Source: Propionicimonas sp.
Lineage (GTDB): Bacteria; Actinomycetota; Actinomycetes; Propionibacteriales; Propionibacteriaceae
DNA length: 53,516 nucleotides
NCBI RefSeq assembly: GCF_029975155.1
Contig: NZ_JARKPQ010000246.1
Span: forward strand, 1 to 53,516
Direction of reading: 5' to 3'
Shown here: one piece after another, positions 8,895 to 17,392 of the stretch
Layout of the letters: each line of letters opens with the position of its first letter
Position numbering within the stretch: the first letter of the stretch is position 1
Translations under genes and position numbers: made by a program
Notes under the pieces: model-generated
Database searches by the model: none
What the model was told of the DNA's origin: nothing
The model's input: the letters and a program-made list of their open reading frames with translations, nothing else

Positions 8895-11018
8895 ATGCCC
8901 TCACTCCCGCCGGTCGCGCCCCGGCGTCCCTCCGTCCGGGTCCACCACGGCGACACCTTCGACGACCCCTACGCATGGATGCGGGACAAGACCGATCCGG
9001 AATTCCTCGCCTACCTCGAGGCGGAGAACGCGTGGACGGAGGCCACCACCGCCCCGCTGGCCGCGCTGCGCGAGGAGATCTTCACCGACATCTCCGTCCG
9101 CACGAAGCAGACCGACCTCAGCGTCCCCGAGTTCGCCCGTCACCCCGGCCTCGGCGAGTTCTGGTACTACGCCCGCACGACGGAGGGACTGGACTACCCC
9201 AGCCTGCACCGCTGCCCCGCCGGCGGCCGCGACTCCCTGCCCGACCCGGCCGCCGGCGTCCCGGACGGAGAAGAACTACTCCTCGACGCACAGGCTCTCG
9301 CCGCCGGGACGGAGTTCTTCGCCCTCGGCTGCTTCGAGGTCTCACCGGACGGCCGCCTCGCCGCATGGTCCGTCGACACGACCGGGGACGAGCGGTACCA
9401 CCTGCGGTTCAAGGACCTCCTCACCGGCGAGGTGCTCGCCGACGAGATCGCCGAGGTCGCCGCCGGCGGCTGCTGGGCCGGGAACGGTGCGTTCTGCTAC
9501 CTCACCGTCGACGACGCGTGGCGGCCCGACCGGGTCTGGCGACACCAACTCGGCGGCCCGGGCCCCGACGAACTGCTGTACACCGAGGCGGACGAGCGGT
9601 TCTGGCTCGGTGTCGACAGCTCGCGCGACCACCGCTGGCTGGTGGTGTCCGCGGCGAGCAAGACCACCACGGAGGTGTGGCTGCTGGACACCGCCGACCC
9701 GGACGCCCGGCTGCGCTCGGTCGCGCCGCGGCGGGAAGGGGTGGAGTACGACGTCGACGTGGCGAACGACCGGCTGTTCATCGTGCACAACGACGGCGCC
9801 CCCGACTTCGCGCTCGCCGAGGCGCCGCTCGACGCCACCTCTCCGGAGCAGTGGCGGGAGTCGCGACCGGGCCAGCCCGGCGTCCGGCTGCTCGGCGTGA
9901 CCGCCTACGACCGTGCGCTGGTGGTCAGCCTGCGCCGCGAGGGCCTGCAGGAGGTCGCGCTCCGGTACCGCGACGCCGCAGGCAACCCGGGCCCCGAGGT
10001 GCCGATCGAGTTCGGGGAGCCGCTGCACCACGTGGACGCCGACGACGGCGACGAGCCCGACACCGACCGGATCCGGCTGCACTACCAGTCGATGGTCACC
10101 CCGGACCAGGTGATCGAGTACTCCCTCACCGACGGCAGCAGGAAGCTGCTGCGGCAGCGGCCCGTCCTCGACCACCCGCGACGCGGCCCCTACCGGCCCG
10201 AGGACTACGTGCAGCGCCGTGACTGGGCCACCGCCCCGGACGGCACCCGCGTGCCGATCTCACTGGTGTCCCGGGCCGACACCCCGCTGGACGGCACCGC
10301 CGGCTGCCTGCTCTACGGCTACGGCGCCTACGAGATCACCGTCCCGCCGTCGTTCTCGATCGCGCGGCTCAGCCTGCTGGACCGCGGCTACATCTACGCC
10401 GTCGCCCACGTCCGCGGCGGCGGCGAACTCGGCCGGGCGTGGTACGACGACGGCAAGCTGGCCGCGAAGGAACACACGTTCACCGACTTCATCGCCTGCG
10501 CCCGGCACCTCGTGGCCAGCGGCTACACCACCGTGCCGCGGCTGGCCGCGGAGGGTGGCAGCGCCGGCGGACTCCTGGTCGGTGCGGCGCTCAACCTCGC
10601 CCCGGACGCCTTCGGTGCCGTGCACGCCGCCGTCCCGTTCGTGGACGCGCTGACCACCGTCCTCAACCCCGACCTGCCGCTGACGATCAGCGAGTGGGAG
10701 GAGTGGGGCGACCCGCTGCACGACCCGGAGGCCTACGCCCGCATGCGGGGCTACTCCCCCTACGAGAACGTGCGTCGTGCCGAGTACCCCGCGATCCTGG
10801 TCACCGCCAGCCTGAACGACACCCGCGTCGAGATCACCGAGCCCGCGAAGTGGGTGGCCCGGCTACGGCACGACTCGGGATCGTCCCGGCCGATCCTGCT
10901 GCGCACCGAGCTCGCCGCGGGCCACGGAGGCGCGTCCGGTCGCTACCACGCCTGGCGGGACGCGGCCTTCGAACTCGCCTGGCTGATCGACGCCACCACG
11001 CCTCATCCGCGCGGCTGA
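8895..11018 (+). CDS. ptrB: Oligopeptidase B (S9A serine peptidase)
   Basis: A 707-residue cytoplasmic oligopeptidase, usually cleaving small peptides after Lys or Arg. It begins PPVAPRRPSVRVHHGDTFDDPYAW (positions about 5-28), the family's opening signature, then a seven-bladed propeller and the catalytic domain. The triad is Ser556 (GGSAGG), Asp642 (ASLNDTRV) and His677 (AAGHGG), with the spacing seen in E. coli PtrB. The frame is open upstream, but the ATG at 8895 fits the homologous start. The gene is divergent from sigA and lies upstream of sigB on the same strand, with a 149-base gap. No export signal is present. Confidence 0.93.
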   Translation: MPSLPPVAPRRPSVRVHHGDTFDDPYAWMRDKTDPEFLAYLEAENAWTEATTAPLAALREEIFTDISVRTKQTDLSVPEFARHPGLGEFWYYARTTEGLDYPSLHRCPAGGRDSLPDPAAGVPDGEELLLDAQALAAGTEFFALGCFEVSPDGRLAAWSVDTTGDERYHLRFKDLLTGEVLADEIAEVAAGGCWAGNGAFCYLTVDDAWRPDRVWRHQLGGPGPDELLYTEADERFWLGVDSSRDHRWLVVSAASKTTTEVWLLDTADPDARLRSVAPRREGVEYDVDVANDRLFIVHNDGAPDFALAEAPLDATSPEQWRESRPGQPGVRLLGVTAYDRALVVSLRREGLQEVALRYRDAAGNPGPEVPIEFGEPLHHVDADDGDEPDTDRIRLHYQSMVTPDQVIEYSLTDGSRKLLRQRPVLDHPRRGPYRPEDYVQRRDWATAPDGTRVPISLVSRADTPLDGTAGCLLYGYGAYEITVPPSFSIARLSLLDRGYIYAVAHVRGGGELGRAWYDDGKLAAKEHTFTDFIACARHLVASGYTTVPRLAAEGGSAGGLLVGAALNLAPDAFGAVHAAVPFVDALTTVLNPDLPLTISEWEEWGDPLHDPEAYARMRGYSPYENVRRAEYPAILVTASLNDTRVEITEPAKWVARLRHDSGSSRPILLRTELAAGHGGASGRYHAWRDAAFELAWLIDATTPHPRG

Positions 11019-11167
11019 CCGCCGGGACACCCGTGGTCGGAGGCTGCGTACGACCGTGGTCTTGATCTGACCCTCAGGGCTGCTCTCCGGGGATGCTCAG
11101 GGTCTTCGCGGGCAGCACATCGACCCCTTCGCACGTTGTACTGATGACGAGCGAAAGGGAACCACGC

Positions 11168-12121
11168 ATGATCGCTACCGCACATCGGGTCCGCACCACC
11201 GAAGGCATCGACGGCAAGGACGCGGTTGGCCTCTACCTGGACGGGATCGCCAAGACCCCGTTGCTGACTGCCGAGCAGGAGGTCCAGCTGGCCAAGCTGA
11301 TCGAGGCCGGACGGTATGCGCAGGCGGTCCTCGACGGCACGCTGGACGAGTCCGAGGCAGGCCTGCGCCGGGTCGAGGCGACCGAGGACGAGCTCCGGGA
11401 GATCGCCGAACAGGGCGAGGCTGCCATGCAGCGCTTCATCACCGCGAACCTGCGCCTCGTCGTTTCGGTCGCCCGCAAGTACGGCCGCGCGCAGATGCCG
11501 CTGCTCGACCTCGTCCAGGAGGGCAACACCGGCCTGATCCGCGCGGTCGAGAAGTTCGACTACACCAAGGGCTTCAAGTTCTCCACCTACGCCACCTGGT
11601 GGGTGCGCCAGTCCATCTCCCGCGGCATCGCGCAGCAGGGCCGGATCGTGCGCCTCCCCGTCCATGTCGCCGAACAGGTCAACCAGATCTCCGCCGTCCG
11701 CCGGACGCTGGAACGCCGCTTCGGGCGCGAGCCGGAACTGGCCGAGATCGCAGACGAGCTGGGTCTGCCGGAGGAGCAGGTGATCGACCTGCTGCGGCTG
11801 TCCCGCGACCACGTCAGCCTCGACGCCCCGGTCGAGGAGGACGGTGACACCGCCCTCGGCGACCTGCTGGCCCGCGAGATGTCCCCCGGGCCCGACGAGG
11901 TCGTGCTGGACGCGGAGGACCGCGCCCGGCTCGACGCGATGCTCGCCGGTCTCGACGAGCGCTCCGCGGACGTGGTCCGACGCCGCTACGGCCTGCTGGA
12001 CGGCCGCCAGGCCAAGCTGGCCGACATCGCGGCGGTCTGGGGCATCACCGCCGAGCGCGTCCGGCAGATCGAGCGGCACGCGATCTCCAAGCTGCGCGGG
12101 GACAACTCCGAAGCCGCCTGA
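11168..12121 (+). CDS. sigB: Group 2 sigma-70 factor (SigB-type)
   Basis: A 317-residue principal-like sigma factor without a long N-terminal extension. Region 1.2 is DAVGLYLDGIAKTPLLTAEQE; region 2 has [37 protein letters not shown] and [13 protein letters not shown] at about residues 125-175; region 3 is LPVHVAEQVNQI; region 4 ends ITAERVRQIERHAISKLRG. This is the actinobacterial SigB/HrdD class, usually non-essential and stress- or growth-phase-linked. I chose ATG 11168 because GAAAGGGAA lies at the right distance; ATG 11144 upstream has no ribosome site. A clear terminator follows. Proximity to sigA is common in actinobacteria. Confidence 0.93.
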   Translation: MIATAHRVRTTEGIDGKDAVGLYLDGIAKTPLLTAEQEVQLAKLIEAGRYAQAVLDGTLDESEAGLRRVEATEDELREIAEQGEAAMQRFITANLRLVVSVARKYGRAQMPLLDLVQEGNTGLIRAVEKFDYTKGFKFSTYATWWVRQSISRGIAQQGRIVRLPVHVAEQVNQISAVRRTLERRFGREPELAEIADELGLPEEQVIDLLRLSRDHVSLDAPVEEDGDTALGDLLAREMSPGPDEVVLDAEDRARLDAMLAGLDERSADVVRRRYGLLDGRQAKLADIAAVWGITAERVRQIERHAISKLRGDNSEAA

Positions 12122-12143
12122 CGCACCGCCATCCGAGACGGAA

Positions 12144-12180
12144 GATCCCAGGTCACGCCCGTTGACCTGGGGTCCTCTTT
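12144..12180. terminator. Terminator between convergent sigB and tesB
   Basis: The inverted repeat ATCCCAGGTCA (from 12145) pairs with TGACCTGGGGT (12163-12173) across a short loop and is followed by CCTCTTTCTCT, so it reads as an intrinsic terminator for the plus strand. Confidence 0.85.
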
Positions 12181-12192
12181 CTCTGCCGGCGA

Positions 12193-13053
12193 TCAGGCCG
12201 GCTCAACCAGCCGGATCAGGCCCTCCTGCGCGCAGGACGCGGCCAGGCGTCCCTGCGAGAACAGCCGGCCGAAGCTGAAGCCCAGCCCGGACGACGCGGA
12301 CGGCGAGACCTGGTCGTACAGCAGCCACTGGTCGGCCCGCGCCGGCCGGTGGAACCACATCGAGTGGTCGATGGACGCCACCTGCATGTTCGGCCCGGCG
12401 AACTCCACCGGGTGCGGCACCGTGCTCACCGCGAGCAGCGTCAGGTCGCTGGCGTAGGCGAGGAAGGCCTGGTGCAGCTGGGGGTCGTCGGGCAGAGCGC
12501 TCTCGGCCCGCACCCATACCTTCATCTCCGCGTCGGAATGGCCGGCCGCGCTCAGCGTCGAGGTGTCGGAGGCGAATCTGGTCTCCAGCACACCCCACTC
12601 CTGCTGCCAGGCCTCCACCGCCCGCCGCGACCGCGCGCCCAGCACGGCCGACAGTGGCGGGCAGTCCTCCGGCTCCGGGACCGACATCGGCGCGGCGTCG
12701 GCGTGGTCGAGGCCCGGCTCCAGGACGTGGAACGAGCAGACCATCGAGAAGATCACCCGTCCGGCCTGGTCGGCGACGACGCGCCGGGACGAGAAGCTGC
12801 CGCCGTCCCTGGTGGGCTCGACGGCGTAGCGGATCGGCGTGCCGGCGACCCCGGCGCGCAGGAAGTAGGCGCCGAGCGAGTGGGCGACCCGGCCGTCCGG
12901 GACGGTCCGGTACGCGGCGGTGAGCGCCTGGGCGAGCACCTGACCGCCGAACACGCGCTGCCGGGCGGAGCCGGCGTCCCTGCCGAGGAAGGCGTGCTCC
13001 TCGGTCTGGTCGAGATCGAGGATCGCGATCAGTTCGTCCACGGACTCCGGCAC
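12193..13053 (-). CDS. tesB: Acyl-CoA thioesterase II (TesB)
   Basis: A cytoplasmic double-hotdog thioesterase that hydrolyses acyl-CoA to free fatty acid and CoA; 286 residues, the usual length. From the GTG at 13053 the protein reads ILDLDQTEEHAFLGR, then RVFGGQVLAQALTAAYRT (the first hotdog helix, around residues 33-50), GAYFLRAG and GGSFSSRRVVADQ. The C-terminal hotdog has SIDHSMWFHRP at about residue 225 and LLYDQVSPSASSGLGF, carrying the conserved Asp, Ser/Thr and Gln positions of TesB. The longer upstream frame is antisense-like and overlaps the PAC2 gene, so it was rejected. Only two bases separate it from the PAC2 stop, so the two form an operon. Confidence 0.93.
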   Translation of the reverse strand: MPESVDELIAILDLDQTEEHAFLGRDAGSARQRVFGGQVLAQALTAAYRTVPDGRVAHSLGAYFLRAGVAGTPIRYAVEPTRDGGSFSSRRVVADQAGRVIFSMVCSFHVLEPGLDHADAAPMSVPEPEDCPPLSAVLGARSRRAVEAWQQEWGVLETRFASDTSTLSAAGHSDAEMKVWVRAESALPDDPQLHQAFLAYASDLTLLAVSTVPHPVEFAGPNMQVASIDHSMWFHRPARADQWLLYDQVSPSASSGLGFSFGRLFSQGRLAASCAQEGLIRLVEPA

Positions 13054-13055
13054 GG

Positions 13056-13964
13056 CTACCGCCGGAAGTCCGGGGGCGGGTCCTGCTCGGCCAGGAACTG
13101 CTCGACCGCGGCGCCGATCTCCTCGGCGCTGGGCACCGACGCGGCACCGCTGCTGCTCAGCCGGTCGTACTGCTCCTCCAGGGCCTGCACCACCGCGGGG
13201 AACTCCGCGTCCTGGGCGGCCTCGGACTCGATGTTCGCGAGGTTCTCGGACACCCGCTCGGCCAGCTCCGCCATCGGCAGCTCGAGCCCGGCCGCCTCGG
13301 CCACCCGGCGCAGTACCGCCTCGGTGGCCTGCGGGAACGCGGACTGCGCGAGGTAGTGCGGCACGTGCGCGACGAAGCCCTGGCCGAGCAGACCGGCCCG
13401 TCCGGCCTGGTACTCCAGCACGTGGGAGAAGCTGCCCGGCAGCTGGACGCGGTCGATCCACATCGGGTTGCCGCTGACGGTCTTCGGGTCGGTGGAGTGG
13501 GCGGTGACCAGGCTGGGTCGCGTGTGCGGGACGGCCATCGGCACGCCCGAGACCGTGACCACCCGCGACACCCCGAGCCGTTCGGCGATCCCGAGGACCG
13601 CGGCGACCGTCCGGTTCCACTGGGTGTCGGGTTCGGGGCCGGTGAACAGCAGGAACGGCTTGCCGTTCAGGTCGAGCAGGCGGTGGATCACCAGCGCGTA
13701 GTCGGTCATCGAGGCCCAGTGGTTGGTGTCGAACACCATCTGGGGACGGCGCGAGCGGTAGTCGTGCAGCTGGTCGTGGTCGAACTCCACCAGCACCTCG
13801 TGCTCACAGACCTCGAGCAGGTAGTGACCGGTGTTGTGGGTGACCGATCCGGCGTCGATGTAGCCGTCGAGCAGGTGCAGCAGCGCAGGCTGGGTTCCCC
13901 GGACCGCCTCCCAGAGTTCCGGATTGAAGGTGTACAACAACCGAGGATCCAGCACGCGGGCCAC
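13056..13964 (-). CDS. PAC2 family (proteasome assembly chaperone-like) protein
   Basis: A 302-residue protein of the PAC2 superfamily, common in actinobacteria and of unknown cellular role. The name comes from archaeal/eukaryotic proteasome assembly chaperones. Visible family features are HLLDGYIDAGSVTHNTGHYLLE near residue 32, LVEFDHDQLHDYRSRRP, FLLFTGPEPDTQW near residue 103 and VSGVPMAVPHTRP, which form the phosphorylase-like core. The C-terminal 70 residues are helical and charged. It is first gene of a two-gene operon with tesB. Its start is 61 bases from the end of the LysR gene on the same strand. No link to a proteasome gene is visible here. Confidence 0.9.
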   Translation of the reverse strand: MARVLDPRLLYTFNPELWEAVRGTQPALLHLLDGYIDAGSVTHNTGHYLLEVCEHEVLVEFDHDQLHDYRSRRPQMVFDTNHWASMTDYALVIHRLLDLNGKPFLLFTGPEPDTQWNRTVAAVLGIAERLGVSRVVTVSGVPMAVPHTRPSLVTAHSTDPKTVSGNPMWIDRVQLPGSFSHVLEYQAGRAGLLGQGFVAHVPHYLAQSAFPQATEAVLRRVAEAAGLELPMAELAERVSENLANIESEAAQDAEFPAVVQALEEQYDRLSSSGAASVPSAEEIGAAVEQFLAEQDPPPDFRR

Positions 13965-14025
13965 TGTACCCTCAGGCCAGCCGGCTCCCGTGGCATTGCG
14001 CTGTGGGCTGACGCGTCGCCCTCCG

Positions 14026-14976
14026 TCAGCCGAGGCGGCTCGGTCCCGGGGCGTGTCGGCGCAGGGTGGGGTTGAACTCGCCCAGGCGGCCGCCGAGCTC
14101 GGTGAGCAGCTCGATCGTCCGGCCGGCGGCGGGGTTCGTCCGGGCGCTGTCCCGCAGCAGGGCGACGATCCGGCGGTGCGGGGTCGGGTTCGTCGGCCGC
14201 ACGTAGCCGATGTCGAAGCCGGACCAGCCGACCGCCAGTTGGGGGACGAGGGCGATGCCCACCCCGGCGGCGACGAAGGCGAGACCGGTGACGTGGTCCT
14301 GCGCCCTCGCGACGTAGCGCGGCGTGAAGCCGGCCACCGCGCAGGCGTGGGCCGTCAGCCGGGTGGCGATCTCGTCCCTGAAGTCGTACTGCACCCAGTC
14401 GTCCTCGCTGAACTCGTTCAGCTCGATGGTCTCCGCCTCGGCGAGCGGGTGGTCCGGTGGCACGGCCACGAGGAAGTCGTCGGTGCCCAGTTCCATCCGG
14501 CGGTACGCCGGAGGCACCCTCGGCTCGTCGTAGGGCACCTCGGTGTGCACTTCGACGTCGGCCTGGCCGGCCGCCTCCGCGGAGTCGCTCTCGTTGATCG
14601 ACAGTTCCAGCGTGAGTCCGGGGAACTCCTGGCGCAGCCTCCGCGCCACCGCCGGCACCCAGGTGTAGGCCGCCGAGGCGAACGCGCGCATCGTCAACCG
14701 CTCGGTCGTCCCCTCCCGCAGTTCCCGGACGAGCACCTCGAGGTCGGCGACGGCGTGCAGGGCGTCCGCGCTCGCCCTGGCCAGTTCCGTCGCTGCCGGA
14801 GTGGCCTGGATTCCCCGTCCCACCCGTTCCACGAGAGCAAAGCCCACCTCGCGTTCGAGGGTGTGCACGTGCTGGCTCACGGTCGACGGCGTGAGGCCCA
14901 GCCGACGCGCCGTGTCATTCACCGAGCCGCTGGCGACGACGGCGCGGAGGATGCGGAGACGGTTCAGATCGAGCAT
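14026..14976 (-). CDS. LysR-family transcriptional regulator
   Basis: A 316-residue LTTR. The N-terminal winged helix-turn-helix (residues 1-65) reads LDLNRLRILRAVVASGSVND, then ARRLGLTPSTVSQHVHTLERE. A linker helix follows, then a periplasmic-binding-like effector domain from about residue 95 (LTMRAFASAAYTWVPAVARRL) to the end. The ligand is unknown. Its start is divergent from a 57-residue protein at 15058; the 81 bases between contain an 8-base inverted repeat with the spacing expected of an LTTR site, so the small gene is its most likely target, with autoregulation also probable. Confidence 0.93.
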   Translation of the reverse strand: MLDLNRLRILRAVVASGSVNDTARRLGLTPSTVSQHVHTLEREVGFALVERVGRGIQATPAATELARASADALHAVADLEVLVRELREGTTERLTMRAFASAAYTWVPAVARRLRQEFPGLTLELSINESDSAEAAGQADVEVHTEVPYDEPRVPPAYRRMELGTDDFLVAVPPDHPLAEAETIELNEFSEDDWVQYDFRDEIATRLTAHACAVAGFTPRYVARAQDHVTGLAFVAAGVGIALVPQLAVGWSGFDIGYVRPTNPTPHRRIVALLRDSARTNPAAGRTIELLTELGGRLGEFNPTLRRHAPGPSRLG

Positions 14977-15006
14977 GACGCAATCATACGGCGCCACCGC
15001 ATGATT

Positions 15007-15033
15007 ATTCGGGATTCTCAGCTTGTCCCGAAT
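15007..15033. promoter_or_regulatory. Probable LysR-type binding site
   Basis: A perfect 8-base inverted repeat, ATTCGGGA (15007-15014) and TCCCGAAT (15026-15033), separated by 11 bases. It lies between the divergent LysR gene and the small gene at 15058. The T-N11-A-like geometry fits LTTR operators. It is 25-51 bases from the small gene's ATG, so it probably overlaps that promoter's core. Confidence 0.6.
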
Positions 15034-15057
15034 GATCAACGGCGAGAGAATTGACCC

Positions 15058-15231
15058 ATGTTGAGCTACACAGTTGTCGACCGGGACCGCGAGCGGCTCG
15101 TTGAGGACCTCGACATCGCTCGCCAGATTGAACCCACTCCCCTGCGCCCCAGGAAGGTCGACCCGCGGCACTGGTTCCGCCGGTCCCTGACCGAGGGCGA
15201 GACCATCCGCAACCACCTCGCCAGCTACTGA
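15058..15231 (+). CDS. Small uncharacterised protein, 57 residues, divergent from LysR
   Basis: This frame begins ATG TTG AGC TAC at 15058 and ends TGA at 15231. The product starts MLSYTVVDRDRERLVEDL and ends TRIRNHLASY-like (actual last residues ETIRNHLASY). It is charged, soluble, and has a conserved-looking segment PRKVDPRHWFRRSLTEGE. Codon third positions are GC-rich as expected for a real gene. No ribosome site is obvious beyond GGCGAGAG about 15 bases upstream. I recognise no domain. Its position opposite a LysR gene, with a shared inverted repeat, argues that it is expressed and regulated. Confidence 0.6.
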   Translation: MLSYTVVDRDRERLVEDLDIARQIEPTPLRPRKVDPRHWFRRSLTEGETIRNHLASY

Positions 15232-15292
15232 CTCACCGCCCGCCACGGCGACCGGCCACAGAGTCCCTCCGGAGGCCCGGGTCGCGTGGCTT

Positions 15293-15325
15293 CGGTGCGG
15301 CCCCGTGCGGAGCGGGGCCGCACCG
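15293..15325. terminator. Bidirectional terminator between small protein and GH172 genes
   Basis: A 13-base perfect stem CGGTGCGGCCCCG (15293-15305) / CGGGGCCGCACCG (15313-15325) with a seven-base loop, between the convergent ends of the small gene and the carbohydrate operon. Confidence 0.8.
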
Positions 15326-15353
15326 GGAAGAGCATTTCAGGGCCGGCGCACGG

Positions 15354-16451
15354 TCATCGTGGCCGCCGCTCCTGCACCGGCGCGAGCGGAGGAAAGCGCC
15401 GCTGTGGCGCCGACTGGTACCAGTAGGCTGTGGTGGCGATGTCGTCCTGCCGCTCGAACAGGCCGAAATCCCACGCCCCGATCTGCTGGACGGTCGCCTT
15501 GAGTCTGCTCTGGAAGTAGATCGGGTCGGGCAGGTGCCAGCGGTAGAGACCGTGCATGGGAGCTGTCGGGGTCGCGAACGGGGACGCCTTGGTCGTGTCC
15601 TGCGTGGAACAGTACGGGTATCCGCAGTACGGGGCGCTGAAGGTGAGGATCCTGGGCTCCCGGTCGTTGCGGAGCTCGTCCTGGAATGCCCAGGCACCGC
15701 CGGCATAGTCCTCCAGTCCGGTGCTGCACAGGCTGGGCAGGTCCTGGTCGGAGTCGATGAAGAACTTCACCTCTCCTTCGCCCCACCAGTAGCGCTCGAG
15801 AGAGGCGAGGGCGATGTAGGTGCCGACGTAGACTCCGGCCCCCTCGACGCCGTCCAGAATCGTGTGGTCGGTGCCACGCACCGCGGTGGCATTGGAGCGG
15901 CGCCACTGGGCGTGGAAGTAGCCGAGGTCGCTGGGGTGCCGATCGCCGGTGGTGTAGTCGATCTGGTAGAAGACATGTTCCAGGTCGCCGGGGTGCTGGG
16001 ACTCCAGGGTGAGCCTGGCCGAGCGGCGGAACGGCATCGGGAAGTAGCTGTTCATGCCTCCGGTCGGGGCCACCACGATCGGCAAGGACGTCACCAGGGC
16101 CCGGGTGGCGAATCCGTTGCAGAAGAAGTCGCCGAGCGGGACCTCGACCGACGGTGACGGGTTCCCGTCCCAATAGGCGCGCAGGACGAGGTCGCGCAGC
16201 ACGAAGGGACCGGCGTCGGTCCGATCGGCGACGGTGAGCCAGATGTGCCGGATGGTTCCCGGACCCTCGATGTCGGCGAGGACGAGCGTCTCGCCGGCCG
16301 GCAGCGGAAGAAACGCCGCCCCCTTCCTGCCGGGGCCCAGCGGGGACGCGGCACGTGCCGCGGCACCCGGCGCCCCGGAGGGGTTCTCGGCGTTGATGGA
16401 GTGGCTTCGCACGCCTGGCACGAGGGCCGGGATGCTCCACGGAGTGATCAT
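15354..16451 (-). CDS. DUF2961 / glycoside hydrolase family 172 protein
   Basis: A 365-residue protein of DUF2961, now GH172, whose characterised members act on alpha-D-fructofuranosides (difructose dianhydride) or arabinofuranosides. Family signatures visible are LADIEGPGTIRHIWLTV near residue 60, VEVPLGDFFCNGF near residue 105, GGMNSYFPMPFRRSARLTLES, IDYTTGDR, and the glutamate-rich SLERYWWGEGEVKFFID and STGLEDYAGGAWAF near residues 220 and 245. Its length is near the single-domain minimum, with no signal peptide, so it is cytoplasmic and would act after import. It is last in the operon behind two permeases and a binding protein. The exact sugar is unknown. Confidence 0.85.
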   Translation of the reverse strand: MITPWSIPALVPGVRSHSINAENPSGAPGAAARAASPLGPGRKGAAFLPLPAGETLVLADIEGPGTIRHIWLTVADRTDAGPFVLRDLVLRAYWDGNPSPSVEVPLGDFFCNGFATRALVTSLPIVVAPTGGMNSYFPMPFRRSARLTLESQHPGDLEHVFYQIDYTTGDRHPSDLGYFHAQWRRSNATAVRGTDHTILDGVEGAGVYVGTYIALASLERYWWGEGEVKFFIDSDQDLPSLCSTGLEDYAGGAWAFQDELRNDREPRILTFSAPYCGYPYCSTQDTTKASPFATPTAPMHGLYRWHLPDPIYFQSRLKATVQQIGAWDFGLFERQDDIATTAYWYQSAPQRRFPPLAPVQERRPR

Positions 16452-16496
16452 TCGCAGACGTCCTTCGGTTCTGGTTGGTTCGGTCGGGGTGGCGGG

Positions 16497-17381
16497 CTAC
16501 TTGATGGCGCCGGCGGTGACGCCGTGGCTGAGGGTGCGCTGGAAGATCAGGAAGAACACCAGCGTCGGGAGCAGGGAGAGCATGGAGCCCGCGTTCAGCA
16601 CCGTGATGTCGATGTTGTGCTGGCCGCGCAGCGTCGACAGGGCGATCGGCACCGTCTGGGAGGACTGGTCGGCCAGCAGGACGACCGGGATGTAGAACTC
16701 GTTCCAGGTCCAGATGAAGAAGAACACGAGCAGGACGGACAGCGCCGGACGCAGGACGGGCAGCAGGATTCGCCACAGGATCTGCCAACGGTTGGCGCCG
16801 TCGATGGCGGCGGCTTCGAGCAGTTCCTTCGGGACGGTGCTCATGACGCTGGCGAGCAGGTAGGTGCCGAACGCGGCCTGCAGGACGGTGAACACGATGA
16901 TCACCGACCAGACGGTGTTGAAGGTCCCGGTGGCCTGAGAACCGTAGAACAACGGGTAGATCAGCGCCTCGTGCGGCAGCATCGTGGCCAGCAGCAGCAC
17001 CGCGAGGATCGGGCCGCCGCCCCTGATCCTGCCGATGCCGATCGCGTAGGCGCTGATCATGGCCAGGGCGGCACCTGCGAAGGCGACGATGGTCGAGACC
17101 AGGATGGAGTTCCACAGGGCACGCGGATAGTTGACGATGTCGAGGTAGTGGCTGAACGCCTGGCCGCTGAACTCCGCCGGCCACGACAACGGCCCGTTGC
17201 TGGAGTAGTCGGCGCCGGTCTTGAACGCGTTGAGGACCATCAGCAGGAACGGCGCCAGCATGATCACCGCGACGATCGCCGCGACACCGAGCACCACCCA
17301 CCGCGCGGGTCCCTGGCGGCGGTGCGTCCGCGCCCGCACGCGTGCTGTCGTAGAACGGTGGCTGGTCTGGATGGTGGTCAT
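16497..17381 (-). CDS. Carbohydrate ABC transporter permease (MalG-type)
   Basis: A 294-residue CUT1 permease. The start at ATG 17381 follows the upstream permease stop by 11 bases; a much longer frame upstream overlaps that gene and is rejected. Six membrane segments are evident, the first being WVVLGVAAIVAVIMLAPFLLMVL. The EAA loop SVMSTVPKELLEAAAIDGAN, at about residue 190, is the ATPase docking signature. The protein ends GAIK, a typical MalG tail. It pairs with the MalF-type gene upstream. No ATPase is encoded in this cluster, so an MsmK/UgpC-type shared ATPase elsewhere is implied. Confidence 0.92.
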   Translation of the reverse strand: MTTIQTSHRSTTARVRARTHRRQGPARWVVLGVAAIVAVIMLAPFLLMVLNAFKTGADYSSNGPLSWPAEFSGQAFSHYLDIVNYPRALWNSILVSTIVAFAGAALAMISAYAIGIGRIRGGGPILAVLLLATMLPHEALIYPLFYGSQATGTFNTVWSVIIVFTVLQAAFGTYLLASVMSTVPKELLEAAAIDGANRWQILWRILLPVLRPALSVLLVFFFIWTWNEFYIPVVLLADQSSQTVPIALSTLRGQHNIDITVLNAGSMLSLLPTLVFFLIFQRTLSHGVTAGAIK

Positions 17382-17392
17382 GTCATCCCCTG

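Noticed and set aside
12193..13620. The 475-codon frame extending tesB upstream
   Set aside because: The upstream half is antisense-like over the PAC2 gene, and TesB homology starts at GTG 13053.
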